DNA from: an uncultured Lachnospiraceae bacterium
Lineage (GTDB): Bacteria; Bacillota; Clostridia; Lachnospirales; Lachnospiraceae
Length of the DNA stretch: 8,131 nucleotides
Direction of reading: 5' to 3'
NCBI GenBank assembly: GCA_937885345.1
Contig: CAKZZH010000037.1
Location: forward strand, 1 to 8,131
The notes below the pieces were generated by a model. The model saw nothing but the letters and a program-made list of their open reading frames with translations. It did not search any database and was not told the DNA's origin. The translations under genes were made by a program, and so were the position numbers. Below, in pieces: positions 1-5,608 of this stretch (the first letter of the stretch is position 1; each line of letters begins with the position of its first letter).

Positions 1-5
1 AGCGT

Positions 6-43
6 CGGTACTTAGGCCGCGTTTTTTGCGGCCTTATGTACCG
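6..43. other. Long imperfect hairpin beyond rplL
   Basis: GGTAC (7-11) pairs with GTACC (38-42), and AGGCCGC (14-20) pairs with GCGGCCT (28-34). The loop is GTTTTTT on the plus strand, and a small internal loop separates the two stems. C6-G43 can add a pair. The T-run lies in the loop, not after the stem, so it is not a standard intrinsic terminator on either strand. It lies in the non-coding stretch downstream of rplL on the transcribed minus strand, where rpoB is usually expected to follow. Its role is unknown. Confidence 0.45.
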
Positions 44-171
44 CTACGTGAGCATATAGCGAGAGCGTGTGTTCAATTATAATGTTACCACTGCTCTTAT
101 ACACTATGTAAGCATGTAGCGGGAGCGTGTGTTCAATTGTGATATGAACAATGCTATTATCACACTACGTA
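44..171. repeat. 60-bp tandem repeat, two copies plus a stub
   Basis: The stretch 44-103 is repeated at 104-163 with an exact period of 60 and no gaps. The core GAGCGTGTGTTCAATT is identical at 63-78 and 123-138, and flanking bases differ mainly by transitions. A third start (CTACGTA, 165-171) suggests a decayed third copy. The second copy also carries inverted pairs TGTTCA/TGAACA (130-135/145-150) and TGTGATA/TATCACA (138-144/158-164). I see no open reading frame or recognisable mobile-element end. The 1-325 stretch otherwise holds only the hairpin at its left end and the rplL terminator. Confidence 0.8.
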
Positions 172-263
172 TGAATAACCGATACCTTGCATACGATTAT
201 TTTATATATCAGGCGCATTGTGTGATTATGGAATACCCTCGCGGGAAGTGTGGCCGAGGTATC

Positions 264-290
264 AAAAAACCCGCAGGTCGCCCTGCGGGT
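264..290 (-). terminator. Intrinsic terminator after rplL
   Basis: On the minus strand, ACCCGCAGG (290-282) pairs perfectly over 9 bp with CCTGCGGGT (277-269), closed by a GCGA tetraloop of the GNRA type. The run of A at 264-269 gives a U-tract straight after the stem in the transcript. It lies about 35 bases after the rplL stop codon, so it should end, or partly attenuate, the rplJ-rplL transcript before whatever follows to the left. Confidence 0.9.
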
Positions 291-325
291 TGATGTTTGA
301 AATGAGGTTGGATGCAAAGAGCAAA

Positions 326-694
326 TTACTTAAGCTCAACCTTAGCGCCAACTTCCTCAAGCTTCTTCTTGATATCTTCAGCCTCATCCTTAGCTGCAGC
401 TTCCTTAACTGCCTTGGGAGCGCCATCAACAAGATCCTTAGCTTCCTTGAGGCCAAGACCGGTGATCTCACGAACAACCTTGATAACCTTAACCTTCTCA
501 GCGCCTGCTTCAACAAGCACAACGTCGAACTCTGTCTTCTCCTCAGCTGCTGCACCTGCTGCGCCGCCTGCTGCTGCTACTACAACGCCTGCTGCTGCAG
601 ATACGCCGAATTCTTCCTCACATGCCTTAACAAGATCGTTAAGCTCTAATACTGATAAACCTTTGATTGCTTCAATTATTTCCTGAGTTGTCAT
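326..694 (-). CDS. rplL: 50S ribosomal protein L7/L12
   Basis: The protein is 122 aa, normal for bacterial L7/L12. It forms the flexible stalk of the large ribosomal subunit that recruits and activates the GTPase factors EF-G, EF-Tu, IF2 and RF3. Residues 1-32 are the N-terminal dimerisation region that docks on L10. Residues 33-53 are an Ala/Gly/Val-rich hinge. Residues 55-122 are the globular C-terminal domain, with the conserved GLGLKEAKDLVD segment (79-90) that touches the factors. The ATG at 694 is set by TCCTCCT at 702-708 (AGGAGGA on the coding strand). It is the second gene after the rplJ promoter and L10 leader. A 36-base gap separates it from rplJ, and a terminator follows it. Four L7/L12 copies, and often more, are needed per ribosome, which usually requires strong translation of this cistron. 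Confidence 0.98.
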   Translation of the reverse strand: MTTQEIIEAIKGLSVLELNDLVKACEEEFGVSAAAGVVVAAAGGAAGAAAEEKTEFDVVLVEAGAEKVKVIKVVREITGLGLKEAKDLVDGAPKAVKEAAAKDEAEDIKKKLEEVGAKVELK

Positions 695-730
695 TATTAA
701 TTCCTCCTATGTGTTATTTTAAAATAAATA

Positions 731-1225
731 TTAGCCTTCAGCTTCCTTCTTCTCGGCGATCTGCTTAACCACACGAGCGAAGTTGGTGATAGGTGACTGG
801 ATGCTTCCGAGGAGCTTTGAAAGAAGCTCGTCTCTTGAAGGGATGGAAGCGATCGTTATGATCTGCTTTGAATCATAGAACTGGCCTTCAACTACGCCGC
901 ACTTAAGTTCAAGAGCTTCCGCTTTCTTGGCGAATCCGTAAAGAATTCTTGCAGGAGCTGTTGCATCAACCTTAGATACTGCGATAGCTGTAGGTCCTTC
1001 GAGTTGCTCTGCTATCGACTCGAAATCGGTGCCTGCGATCGCGCGCTTGATATAAGTATTCTTGTATACCTTATATGTAACACCGGCTTCTCTGAGTTCC
1101 TTACGAAGAGCGGTCTCCTGCTCTGCGGAAAGTCCACGATAGTCAGCAAGGACAAGTGCCTTAGCGTCCTTAAGTGTTTCAGCAATTTCGTCTACTATAG
1201 GCTTCTTAATCTCAACCTTTGCCAC
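731..1225 (-). CDS. rplJ: 50S ribosomal protein L10
   Basis: L10 is the stalk base. It binds 23S rRNA at the GTPase-associated centre together with L11 and carries L7/L12 dimers on its C-terminal helix. I place the start at the GTG at 1225-1223, giving 164 aa beginning (M)AKVEIKKP. TCCTCCTT at 1233-1240 (AAGGAGGA on the coding strand) sits 7 bases upstream, and the frame extended to 1300 would run into the attenuator. The RNA-binding N domain includes YRGLSAEQ (29-36) and YKVYKNTYIKRAI (51-63). The conserved LEGPTAIA follows at 75-82. The C-terminal helix (about 135-164) is the L12 platform. The gene is preceded by an L10 leader, so autogenous control by the L10-L12 complex is expected. Confidence 0.97.
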   Translation of the reverse strand: MAKVEIKKPIVDEIAETLKDAKALVLADYRGLSAEQETALRKELREAGVTYKVYKNTYIKRAIAGTDFESIAEQLEGPTAIAVSKVDATAPARILYGFAKKAEALELKCGVVEGQFYDSKQIITIASIPSRDELLSKLLGSIQSPITNFARVVKQIAEKKEAEG

Positions 1226-1267
1226 TTTATTTTCCTCCTTTTCAGAATAATAATGAGGGGACTTTAG

Positions 1268-1385
1268 TAAAAAGCGCCCCCGCAGACACGGGAGGCGCAT
1301 TAATGCAAACCTGTTTGTCCCTCGGCAGGCGCTTCGCTTACGCCCTCTCGGGCACCTGCTGTCTACGGTAAAATATTTTCAAACC
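1268..1385 (-). promoter_or_regulatory. L10 leader (ribosomal protein leader RNA)
   Basis: The transcript upstream of rplJ carries the hallmarks of the bacterial L10 leader: CCGTAGACAGCAGGTGC (coding strand, 1368-1352) followed by the pairing partner GCGCCTGCCGAGGGAC (1332-1317). AGCAGGTGC and GCGCCTGC form the stem next to the bulged, kink-turn-like side. The L10-(L12)n complex binds this RNA, which mimics its 23S site. In Firmicutes the leader ends in a terminator hairpin, seen here at 1269-1298. Excess L10/L12 would therefore lower rplJ-rplL expression. The motif recognition comes from memory of the family; the base pairs are seen directly. Confidence 0.88.
1269..1298 (-). terminator. rplJ leader attenuator
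   Basis: On the coding strand GCGCC-T-CCCG (1298-1289 with a bulge at 1293) pairs with CGGGGGCGC (1282-1274) across a 6-base loop, followed by UUUUU from 1273-1269. It lies about 45 bases before the rplJ GTG, so it acts before translation starts. It is the 3' part of the L10 leader and is the likely switch for autogenous transcription attenuation. Confidence 0.85.
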
Positions 1386-1392
1386 ATGCCAT

Positions 1393-1421
1393 AGAATAAC
1401 ACGATGTTTGAAGCTTGTCAA
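1393..1421 (-). promoter_or_regulatory. Sigma-A promoter of rplJ-rplL
   Basis: The minus strand carries a perfect -35 TTGACA (1421-1416), a 17-bp spacer and a -10 TATTCT (1398-1393, 5 of 6 matches). Transcription should start near 1386, just before the L10 leader. It lies in the 287-base gap between rplA and rplJ and separates rplJ-rplL from rplK-rplA. The rest of that gap (1426-1512) holds short inverted repeats, such as GTCCGA/TCGGAC at 1468-1473/1490-1495, but no clear terminator with a U-tract for rplA. Confidence 0.88.
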
Positions 1422-1512
1422 TAACCAATCGGGATATGCGATCTGATCCGGATGATATCGGAATATGTCCGAGACTGTTTTATCGGTATCGGACCGGCCG
1501 GCCCTGTGGTCA

Positions 1513-2208
1513 TTAGCCGATGAATTCCTTGGAATCAACCTTGATTCCGGGGCCCATCGTTGATGTAAGAGTGATGTTCTTAATGTAAGTACCCTTAACT
1601 GCTGCAGGCTTAGCCTTAACGATAGCTTCCATAACTGCCGTGAAGTTATCCTTAAGCTGCTCCTCTGTGAAGGAAGCCTTTCCAACGGGAACATGTACGA
1701 TGTTTGCCTTATCAAGTCTGTACTCGATCTTACCGGCTTTGATATCGTTAACTGCCTTGGTTACGTCCATGGTAACAGTTCCGGCCTTGGGATTGGGCAT
1801 GAGGCCCTTAGGTCCAAGTACACGTCCGAGTCTACCTACAACACCCATCATATCGGGAGTTGCTACAACTACGTCGAACTCAAACCAGCCTTCGTTCTGG
1901 ATCTTGGGAATAAGTTCCTCAGCTCCTACGAAATCTGCACCTGCCTCTGTTGCCTCGGTAGCTTTGGCGCCCTTAGCGAATACAAGAACTCTAACCTGCT
2001 TACCTGTTCCGTGAGGAAGAACTACTGCTCCACGGATCTGCTGCTCAGCGTGACGTCCGTCACAGCCTGTTCTGATATGAGCCTCTACGGTCTCATCGAA
2101 TTTGGCCACTGCGGTCTTCTTAACAAGAGCAACCGCATCAGCACTGCTGTATGTTGTCGCACGGTCAACTAACTTAGCTGCCTCGACATACTTTTTACCT
2201 CTCTTCAT
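1513..2208 (-). CDS. rplA: 50S ribosomal protein L1
   Basis: The protein is 231 aa, full length for bacterial L1. It binds the mobile L1 stalk (helices 76-78 of 23S rRNA) at the E site and helps release deacylated tRNA. It is also the translational repressor of its own operon. The RNA-binding domain I is built from both ends: KFDETVE (36-42) near the N terminus and TSTMGPGIKVD (215-225) near the C terminus. The L1 signature PDMMGVVGRLGRVLGPKGLMPNPK occupies about 118-141. The segment CDGRHAEQQIRGAVVLPHGTGK (49-70) has CDG where many L1 proteins have VDP. The start at 2208 is set by ACCTCCT at 2217-2223. The leader just upstream carries an L1-stalk mimic. rplK lies 68 bases upstream in the same direction. 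Confidence 0.98.
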   Translation of the reverse strand: MKRGKKYVEAAKLVDRATTYSSADAVALVKKTAVAKFDETVEAHIRTGCDGRHAEQQIRGAVVLPHGTGKQVRVLVFAKGAKATEATEAGADFVGAEELIPKIQNEGWFEFDVVVATPDMMGVVGRLGRVLGPKGLMPNPKAGTVTMDVTKAVNDIKAGKIEYRLDKANIVHVPVGKASFTEEQLKDNFTAVMEAIVKAKPAAVKGTYIKNITLTSTMGPGIKVDSKEFIG

Positions 2209-2224
2209 AAAATAAAACCTCCTG

Positions 2225-2252
2225 GTGGTATTTGCGGGATATTCCCTCCCAC
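2225..2252 (-). promoter_or_regulatory. L1-binding hairpin before rplA
   Basis: On the coding strand an outer stem GTGG (2252-2249)/CCAC (2228-2225) and an inner stem GGG (2246-2244)/CCC (2238-2236) are separated by an asymmetric internal loop, GA on one side and GCAAATA on the other. GTGGGAGG and AAATACCACC match what I recall of the base of the L1 stalk in 23S rRNA. The hairpin ends one base before the rplA Shine-Dalgarno (2217-2223), so bound L1 would block the ribosome directly. L1 recognition is inference from this mimicry. Confidence 0.75.
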
Positions 2253-2276
2253 ACTTCTTTGCATTATTGTTTCTTA

Positions 2277-2702
2277 TCAGTCTACTACTTCAATGCCCAT
2301 GCTTCTTGCCGTTCCGGCAATCATGCTTGTTGCTGCCTCAACTGAACCTGCATTAAGATCCGGCAATTTAAGCTCTGCAATCTTCTGAACCTCAGCTCTT
2401 GTGATTGTTGCTACCTTTGTCTTGTTAGGAACGCTCGATCCCTTCTGGATCTTGCAAGCCTTCTTAAGAAGAACTGCTGCCGGAGGAGTCTTTGTTATGA
2501 AACTGAAGCTCCTGTCTGCGTATACTGTGATCACAACCGGGATGATAAGATCACCCTGATCGGCTGTCTTTGCGTTGAACTGCTTAGTGAATTCAACGAT
2601 GTTGACACCATGCTGACCAAGTGCGGGTCCAACCGGGGGAGCCGGTGTTGCCTTGCCGGCAGGTATCTGTAATTTGATGTAACCTGTTACTTTCTTTGCC
2701 AT
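2277..2702 (-). CDS. rplK: 50S ribosomal protein L11
   Basis: The protein is 141 aa, the standard length for L11. It binds the 58-nt GTPase-associated rRNA domain (with L10) and moves during EF-G action; in many bacteria it also couples idle ribosomes to RelA. The start is the ATG at 2702 (MAKKVTGYIKLQ), with ACCTCCT at 2709-2715 six bases upstream. Extending to 2759 would run back through the L1-like leader hairpin and is rejected. The N-terminal domain carries the proline-rich TPAPPVGPALGQHGVNI (19-35), the region of thiopeptide contact. The C-terminal RNA-binding domain spans about 70-141 and includes TPPAAVLLKKA (72-82) and GTARSMGIEV (130-139). It forms the classic L11-L1 pair with rplA. 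Confidence 0.98.
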   Translation of the reverse strand: MAKKVTGYIKLQIPAGKATPAPPVGPALGQHGVNIVEFTKQFNAKTADQGDLIIPVVITVYADRSFSFITKTPPAAVLLKKACKIQKGSSVPNKTKVATITRAEVQKIAELKLPDLNAGSVEAATSMIAGTARSMGIEVVD

Positions 2703-2723
2703 TTTGGCACCTCCTGAAAATAT

Positions 2724-2752
2724 TGTGGTAATCGGGGGATTTCCCTCCCACA
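2724..2752 (-). promoter_or_regulatory. L1-binding hairpin before rplK
   Basis: The coding strand shows TGTGG (2752-2748)/CCACA (2728-2724) as outer stem and GGG (2745-2743)/CCC (2738-2736) as inner stem closed by AAAT. The internal loop has GA on one side and the seven bases CCGATTA on the other. This 2/7 asymmetry is the same as in the hairpin before rplA. It lies 8 bases before the rplK Shine-Dalgarno (2709-2715). It is expected to be the classic L11-L1 operator bound by L1; that is inferred from position and rRNA mimicry. Confidence 0.75.
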
Positions 2753-2759
2753 GCACCAA

Positions 2760-2889
2760 ACTAAACGATGCTTACTTCCTGACGATCATGTGACCGTCGA
2801 TCCGATGACTGATCGCGATCATCGTTTTAACGACCGATCGCTGTCATCATATTTATTGAAACCGCTTTCGCGATCATCAATCGATAAAA
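2760..2889. other. Structured gap between nusG and rplK
   Basis: The gap is rich in GATC/CGATCAT words: CGATCAT occurs at 2783-2789, 2816-2822 and 2871-2877, and TCGCGATCATC occurs at 2813-2823 and 2868-2878. TGATCGCGATCA (2810-2821) is a perfect palindrome. On the minus strand GCGATC (2841-2836) pairs with GATCGC (2820-2815), with TCG/CGA inside. A 5-bp hairpin with a GAAA loop lies at 2861-2874. No U-tract terminator follows nusG. A weak promoter-like pair (TTGATG 2880-2875, AATAAA 2857-2852, 17-bp spacer) is possible but not convincing. Confidence 0.5.
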
Positions 2890-3474
2890 TTACATTTTAC
2901 GGATCTCCATAAAATTAAGCTCAACCGGAGTCTCACGGCCGAACATGTCAACCATTATGGTTACCGTCTGCTTGCTTTCGTTAATGCTTCGGATCGCACC
3001 TACGGTGTTCTCCCATGCGCCTGCCGTAGCAATAATCGTATCACCAACCTCAAATTCAACCGCAACTTTACCGGTTTCAGAGTTGATGCCGAGATTCTCC
3101 ATCTCTTTCTCGGTAAGAGGAACCGGCTTGGATCCGGGACCTACAAATCCGGTCACACCTCTTGTATTACGAACAACGTACCAAGTCTCATCGTTCATTA
3201 CCATATGTACAAGAACATATCCGGGGAAAAGTTTCCTTGATACAGGAACTCTCTGCCCCTTCTTGTTGATCTCAACAACTTCCTGAAGGGGGATTGAAAC
3301 CTCAAGGATCGTGTCCTGAAGCTTTCTGTTCTTAATGGTACTCTCTATATTATCCTTGACCTTTTTCTCATAGCCGGAATAAGTATGAACAACATACCAA
3401 TTGGCATCGGGATTGGTCTCGGTAACAGGCTGCTCTTCATTAAGTTCGGTATCCTGTGTTAAATCTTCTGCCAT
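2890..3474 (-). CDS. nusG: Transcription elongation factor NusG
   Basis: NusG is 194 aa. It binds RNA polymerase through its N-terminal domain, affects pausing and termination, and contacts ribosomal S10 or Rho through its KOW domain. Residues 1-24 are an acidic leader without predicted fold. The NGN domain spans about 25-120, with NWYVVHTYSGYEKKV (25-39) and the LFPGYVLVHM stretch (82-91). The KOW domain spans about 142-194 and ends in the conserved MFGRETPVELNF (177-188). The linker at 121-140 is short, with no inserted domain, so this is housekeeping NusG, not a LoaP/RfaH-type paralogue. GAGGTGG (coding strand, 3485-3479) sets the start, and only 12 bases separate it from the secE stop, so the two are co-transcribed and possibly translationally coupled. 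Confidence 0.98.
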   Translation of the reverse strand: MAEDLTQDTELNEEQPVTETNPDANWYVVHTYSGYEKKVKDNIESTIKNRKLQDTILEVSIPLQEVVEINKKGQRVPVSRKLFPGYVLVHMVMNDETWYVVRNTRGVTGFVGPGSKPVPLTEKEMENLGINSETGKVAVEFEVGDTIIATAGAWENTVGAIRSINESKQTVTIMVDMFGRETPVELNFMEIRKM

Positions 3475-3486
3475 GTGTCCACCTCA

Positions 3487-3804
3487 TTATTTTATTATTA
3501 ATTCAAGTCCGGACCTTATGATAAGATCGATCACAGTAATCAGAAGCCCAAGAATAATTGTTGATACGATAACAACCGCACTACCCTTAATAAGCATCTG
3601 ACGTCCGGGCCATATGATCTTGCCAAACTCAGCTTTAACGCCCGAGAAGAAGCCATCCCTACCGGTCTTAAGCTTCTTGCTTGCTGCTGTCTTCTCTGCC
3701 TGATCGGTAACCTGGGCTACTGTTATATCATCGCCTTTGCCGGTTGTGACTGTCTTTTCAGCCTCAACAGCGCCGGTCTCTAATTCTTTATCCGTATCGC
3801 TCAT
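3487..3804 (-). CDS. secE: Preprotein translocase subunit SecE
   Basis: SecE clamps SecY in the membrane translocon SecYEG. The protein is 105 aa, longer than the minimal Gram-positive form of about 60 aa because of a charged, Thr/Ala-rich N-terminal extension (1-48) with no visible motif. The conserved core starts at FFSGVKAEFGKIIWPGRQ (52-69), the amphipathic surface helix and hinge. A single membrane segment follows at about 74-98, leaving a short C-terminal tail. An AAGGAGGT site lies a few bases before the ATG at 3804. It lies between rpmG (27-base gap) and nusG (12-base gap), the standard bacterial order. Confidence 0.96.
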   Translation of the reverse strand: MSDTDKELETGAVEAEKTVTTGKGDDITVAQVTDQAEKTAASKKLKTGRDGFFSGVKAEFGKIIWPGRQMLIKGSAVVIVSTIILGLLITVIDLIIRSGLELIIK

Positions 3805-3831
3805 CGTAACCTCCTTGCAATTATGACCTGA

Positions 3832-3981
3832 TTATTTGGTCTCCTTATGCATAGTATGCTTCTTGCAGAATTTGCAATACTTCTTGGTCTCCATTCTGTC
3901 GGGATGAGTCTTCTTATCCTTTGTAAGATCGTAATTACGCTGGTTGCACTCTGTACATGCAAGTGTAATCTTGGTACGCAT
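3832..3981 (-). CDS. rpmG: 50S ribosomal protein L33, zinc-ribbon form
   Basis: The product is a 49-aa L33 beginning MRTKITLACTECNQRNY and ending KETK. It is a small protein of the large subunit near the E site. Four cysteines, C9-x2-C12 and C36-x2-C39, form the zinc ribbon, so this is the zinc-binding (C+) type, for which a cysteine-free paralogue often exists elsewhere under zinc control. GGAGGTGG (coding strand, 3993-3986) lies four bases before the ATG. It is the first gene after the sigma-A promoter at 4056-4084 and leads rpmG-secE-nusG, a common Firmicute arrangement. Confidence 0.97.
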   Translation of the reverse strand: MRTKITLACTECNQRNYDLTKDKKTHPDRMETKKYCKFCKKHTMHKETK

Positions 3982-4023
3982 ATTGCCACCTCCATCAAAT
4001 ATAAAATGCGTTTTTTAAAGCAC

Positions 4024-4046
4024 AAAAAAAAGGGTACTTGCCCTCT
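4024..4046 (-). promoter_or_regulatory. Short hairpin with U8 in the rpmG leader
   Basis: Just after the predicted start of the rpmG transcript, AGAGGG (4046-4041) can pair with CCCTTT (4034-4029, one G-U pair) around CAAGTA, followed by more of a run of eight U (4031-4024). It resembles a weak intrinsic terminator but comes only about 25 bases into the transcript. It could be a minor attenuator, a slippage site or a chance arrangement. Confidence 0.35.
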
Positions 4047-4055
4047 AGCCCTCAT

Positions 4056-4084
4056 AATATATCACGAGGGCCAAGGGTTGTCAA
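4056..4084 (-). promoter_or_regulatory. Sigma-A promoter of rpmG-secE-nusG
   Basis: The minus strand has a perfect -35 TTGACA (4084-4079), a 17-bp spacer and -10 TATATT (4061-4056, 5 of 6). A-tracts directly upstream (T6 at 4089-4094 and T7 at 4109-4115 on the plus strand, both within TTTTTTGATA words 21 bp apart) look like an UP element or phased bend. An inverted repeat GCCCTC (4048-4053)/GAGGGC (4066-4071) brackets the -10. Transcription should start near 4049. Confidence 0.88.
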
Positions 4085-4160
4085 CTTATTTTTTGATACT
4101 TATTTTGGTTTTTTTGATATTTATTGGGGGTTTGCACTGTACAATCTGCCTTTGATAAAA

Positions 4161-4187
4161 TACAATTTTTTCTCGAATTTCCGATAA
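4161..4187 (+). promoter_or_regulatory. Sigma-28-like promoter of FliD-like gene
   Basis: TACA (4161-4164), a 15-bp spacer and TCCGATAA (4180-4187) match the flagellar sigma-28/sigma-D consensus TAAA-N15-GCCGATAA in 3 of 4 and 7 of 8 positions. It predicts a start near 4194 and a leader of about 130 bases. A weaker sigma-A-like pair (TTGCAT 4195-4200, TAAACT 4218-4223) lies just downstream. The leader holds a hairpin GAAGGC/GCCTTC (4268-4273/4280-4285). Confidence 0.6.
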
Positions 4188-4327
4188 AATGCGCTTGCAT
4201 TCCCTTGAATTTTATTGTAAACTGAACATGTAAGAATAGATTTTATAGGGAGAAGTGTACCCCGGCGGAAGGCAATGAGGCCTTCGTCAAGATCTATCGA
4301 TCATAACCGGACAAGGAGGTGACTGTT

Positions 4328-5608
4328 ATGATTAGCAATGTTTACAGCTATTATATGGCTGAATACGGCATTCGCCCGTACAACAAACATAGCGCTCACA
4401 AGAAGAGCGAGCTCAAGGATCTGTATAATAATATTGTTAAGCTTAACAGGTCCAATCCTTTTTATAAGATTGATGTCTCTGAAGAATCCCAGAAGCAAGC
4501 AATTGATATTAAGGAAAGTGCGCGTGCGCTTTCCGATATTACCGGTGACTTAACTGACGCTGCAAGTGGTGATATGACTTTTAAGAACATTGCCACCTCG
4601 AGCAACGAGGATGTGCTTACCGCCGAATATGTCGGTGACAACAAATCGGCAGGCACCAGTAAATCCTTTACTTTGAAGGTCGCTCAACTCGCAAGCCCGC
4701 AGGTCAATACCGGTAATTATGTGAATCCGAGAGCACGTAATCTTTTTACCGGTACCTACTCTTTCGATATTGATATTTCATCCATAACCTATGAGCTTCA
4801 GTTCCAGGTTAGGGACAATGAGAATAATCAGGATATACAGAACCGAATCGCACGTCTTATCAACAACTCCAATACCGGGCTTTCCGCAAAAGTTCTTACT
4901 AATCCGGAAGGCAGGACAGCACTTGAGCTCACTTCCAATATGACGGGTATCGGCGACAAGCCCACGATATTCGATGTCAACGACGATCATACAACGGACC
5001 TTAGCGGCGTGGTTGAAGCCTTTGGTCTCAATAATACGACACAGTATCCCAGCAATGCTGTATTCGAACTTAACGGTGATATGAAGACTTCTTCTTCCAA
5101 TACATTTACCGTTGATAAGGAATTTGAGATCCATCTCAAGGATACGAGCGAAGACGATACGCCCGTTACCGTCAGCATGAAGCAGAATATGGATTCCCTT
5201 GTCGATTCACTGCATGAGCTTGCCGACAGTTACAATCACATTCTCAGTGTTGCTCATAACGGAACCAACACCAGTACGCACAGATTGTACAGCGACCTTC
5301 GAGGCATTGCAAACACCTACACCGAAGCATTGGTCAATAACGGTATTGATATAGACAGCGAAACCGGAGCGATAACTGTCGACGACGAGAAACTCAAAGA
5401 GAATTCCTCCGCCGAAGAAATGCTTGCAACTCTTAAAGACATCGGCAAATTCAAGAATGCCTTACAGAATAAAGCAAGCAACATCATGCTTGACCCGATG
5501 GAATATATTAACAAATCCGTCGTCAGCTACAAGAATCCGGCAAGGCCGACCGGCGATACATACACAACTTCGATATATTCCGGAATGATGTATAACGGAT
5601 ATTGCTAA
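4328..5608 (+). CDS. FliD-like flagellar protein, divergent
   Basis: The product is 426 aa with FliD/flagellin-family character; FliD caps the filament and helps flagellin assemble outside the cell. I chose the ATG at 4328: AAGGAGGT (4313-4320) lies seven bases upstream, while the in-frame GTG at 4319 is inside that site. No signal peptide is seen, as expected for flagellar type III export. FTLKVAQLASPQVNTGNYV (114-132) resembles the FliD segment that reads V-x-Q-L-A. Residues 164-206 (NQDIQNRIARLINNSNTGLSAKV...LELTSNMTG) match the flagellin/FliD IN-motif pattern. Residues 289-312 and 355-390 are helical, as in the FliD C-terminal domain. The usual FliD N terminus (GLxSGLDTxxIV) is missing and is replaced by a Tyr/Lys-rich stretch. 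The C terminus is the distinctive YTTSIYSGMMYNGYC. It is probably an accessory paralogue, not the main cap; a hook-associated or secreted role is possible. Confidence 0.72.
   Translation: MISNVYSYYMAEYGIRPYNKHSAHKKSELKDLYNNIVKLNRSNPFYKIDVSEESQKQAIDIKESARALSDITGDLTDAASGDMTFKNIATSSNEDVLTAEYVGDNKSAGTSKSFTLKVAQLASPQVNTGNYVNPRARNLFTGTYSFDIDISSITYELQFQVRDNENNQDIQNRIARLINNSNTGLSAKVLTNPEGRTALELTSNMTGIGDKPTIFDVNDDHTTDLSGVVEAFGLNNTTQYPSNAVFELNGDMKTSSSNTFTVDKEFEIHLKDTSEDDTPVTVSMKQNMDSLVDSLHELADSYNHILSVAHNGTNTSTHRLYSDLRGIANTYTEALVNNGIDIDSETGAITVDDEKLKENSSAEEMLATLKDIGKFKNALQNKASNIMLDPMEYINKSVVSYKNPARPTGDTYTTSIYSGMMYNGYC

Noticed and set aside
233..262. CCTCG/CGAGG hairpin and a tRNA-like TGGCCGAGGT word
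   Set aside because: No acceptor stem, anticodon arm or T-loop can be built around it; not a tRNA.
1226..1300. N-terminal extension of L10 to 1300
   Set aside because: It would translate the attenuator and the ribosome binding site; the GTG at 1225 gives the normal L10 N terminus.
2703..2759. N-terminal extension of L11 to 2759
   Set aside because: It covers the L1-binding hairpin and Shine-Dalgarno; the L11 family starts at MAKKV.
4319..4327. GTG at 4319 as start of the FliD-like gene
   Set aside because: It overlaps the AAGGAGGT ribosome binding site; the ATG at 4328 has ideal 7-base spacing.
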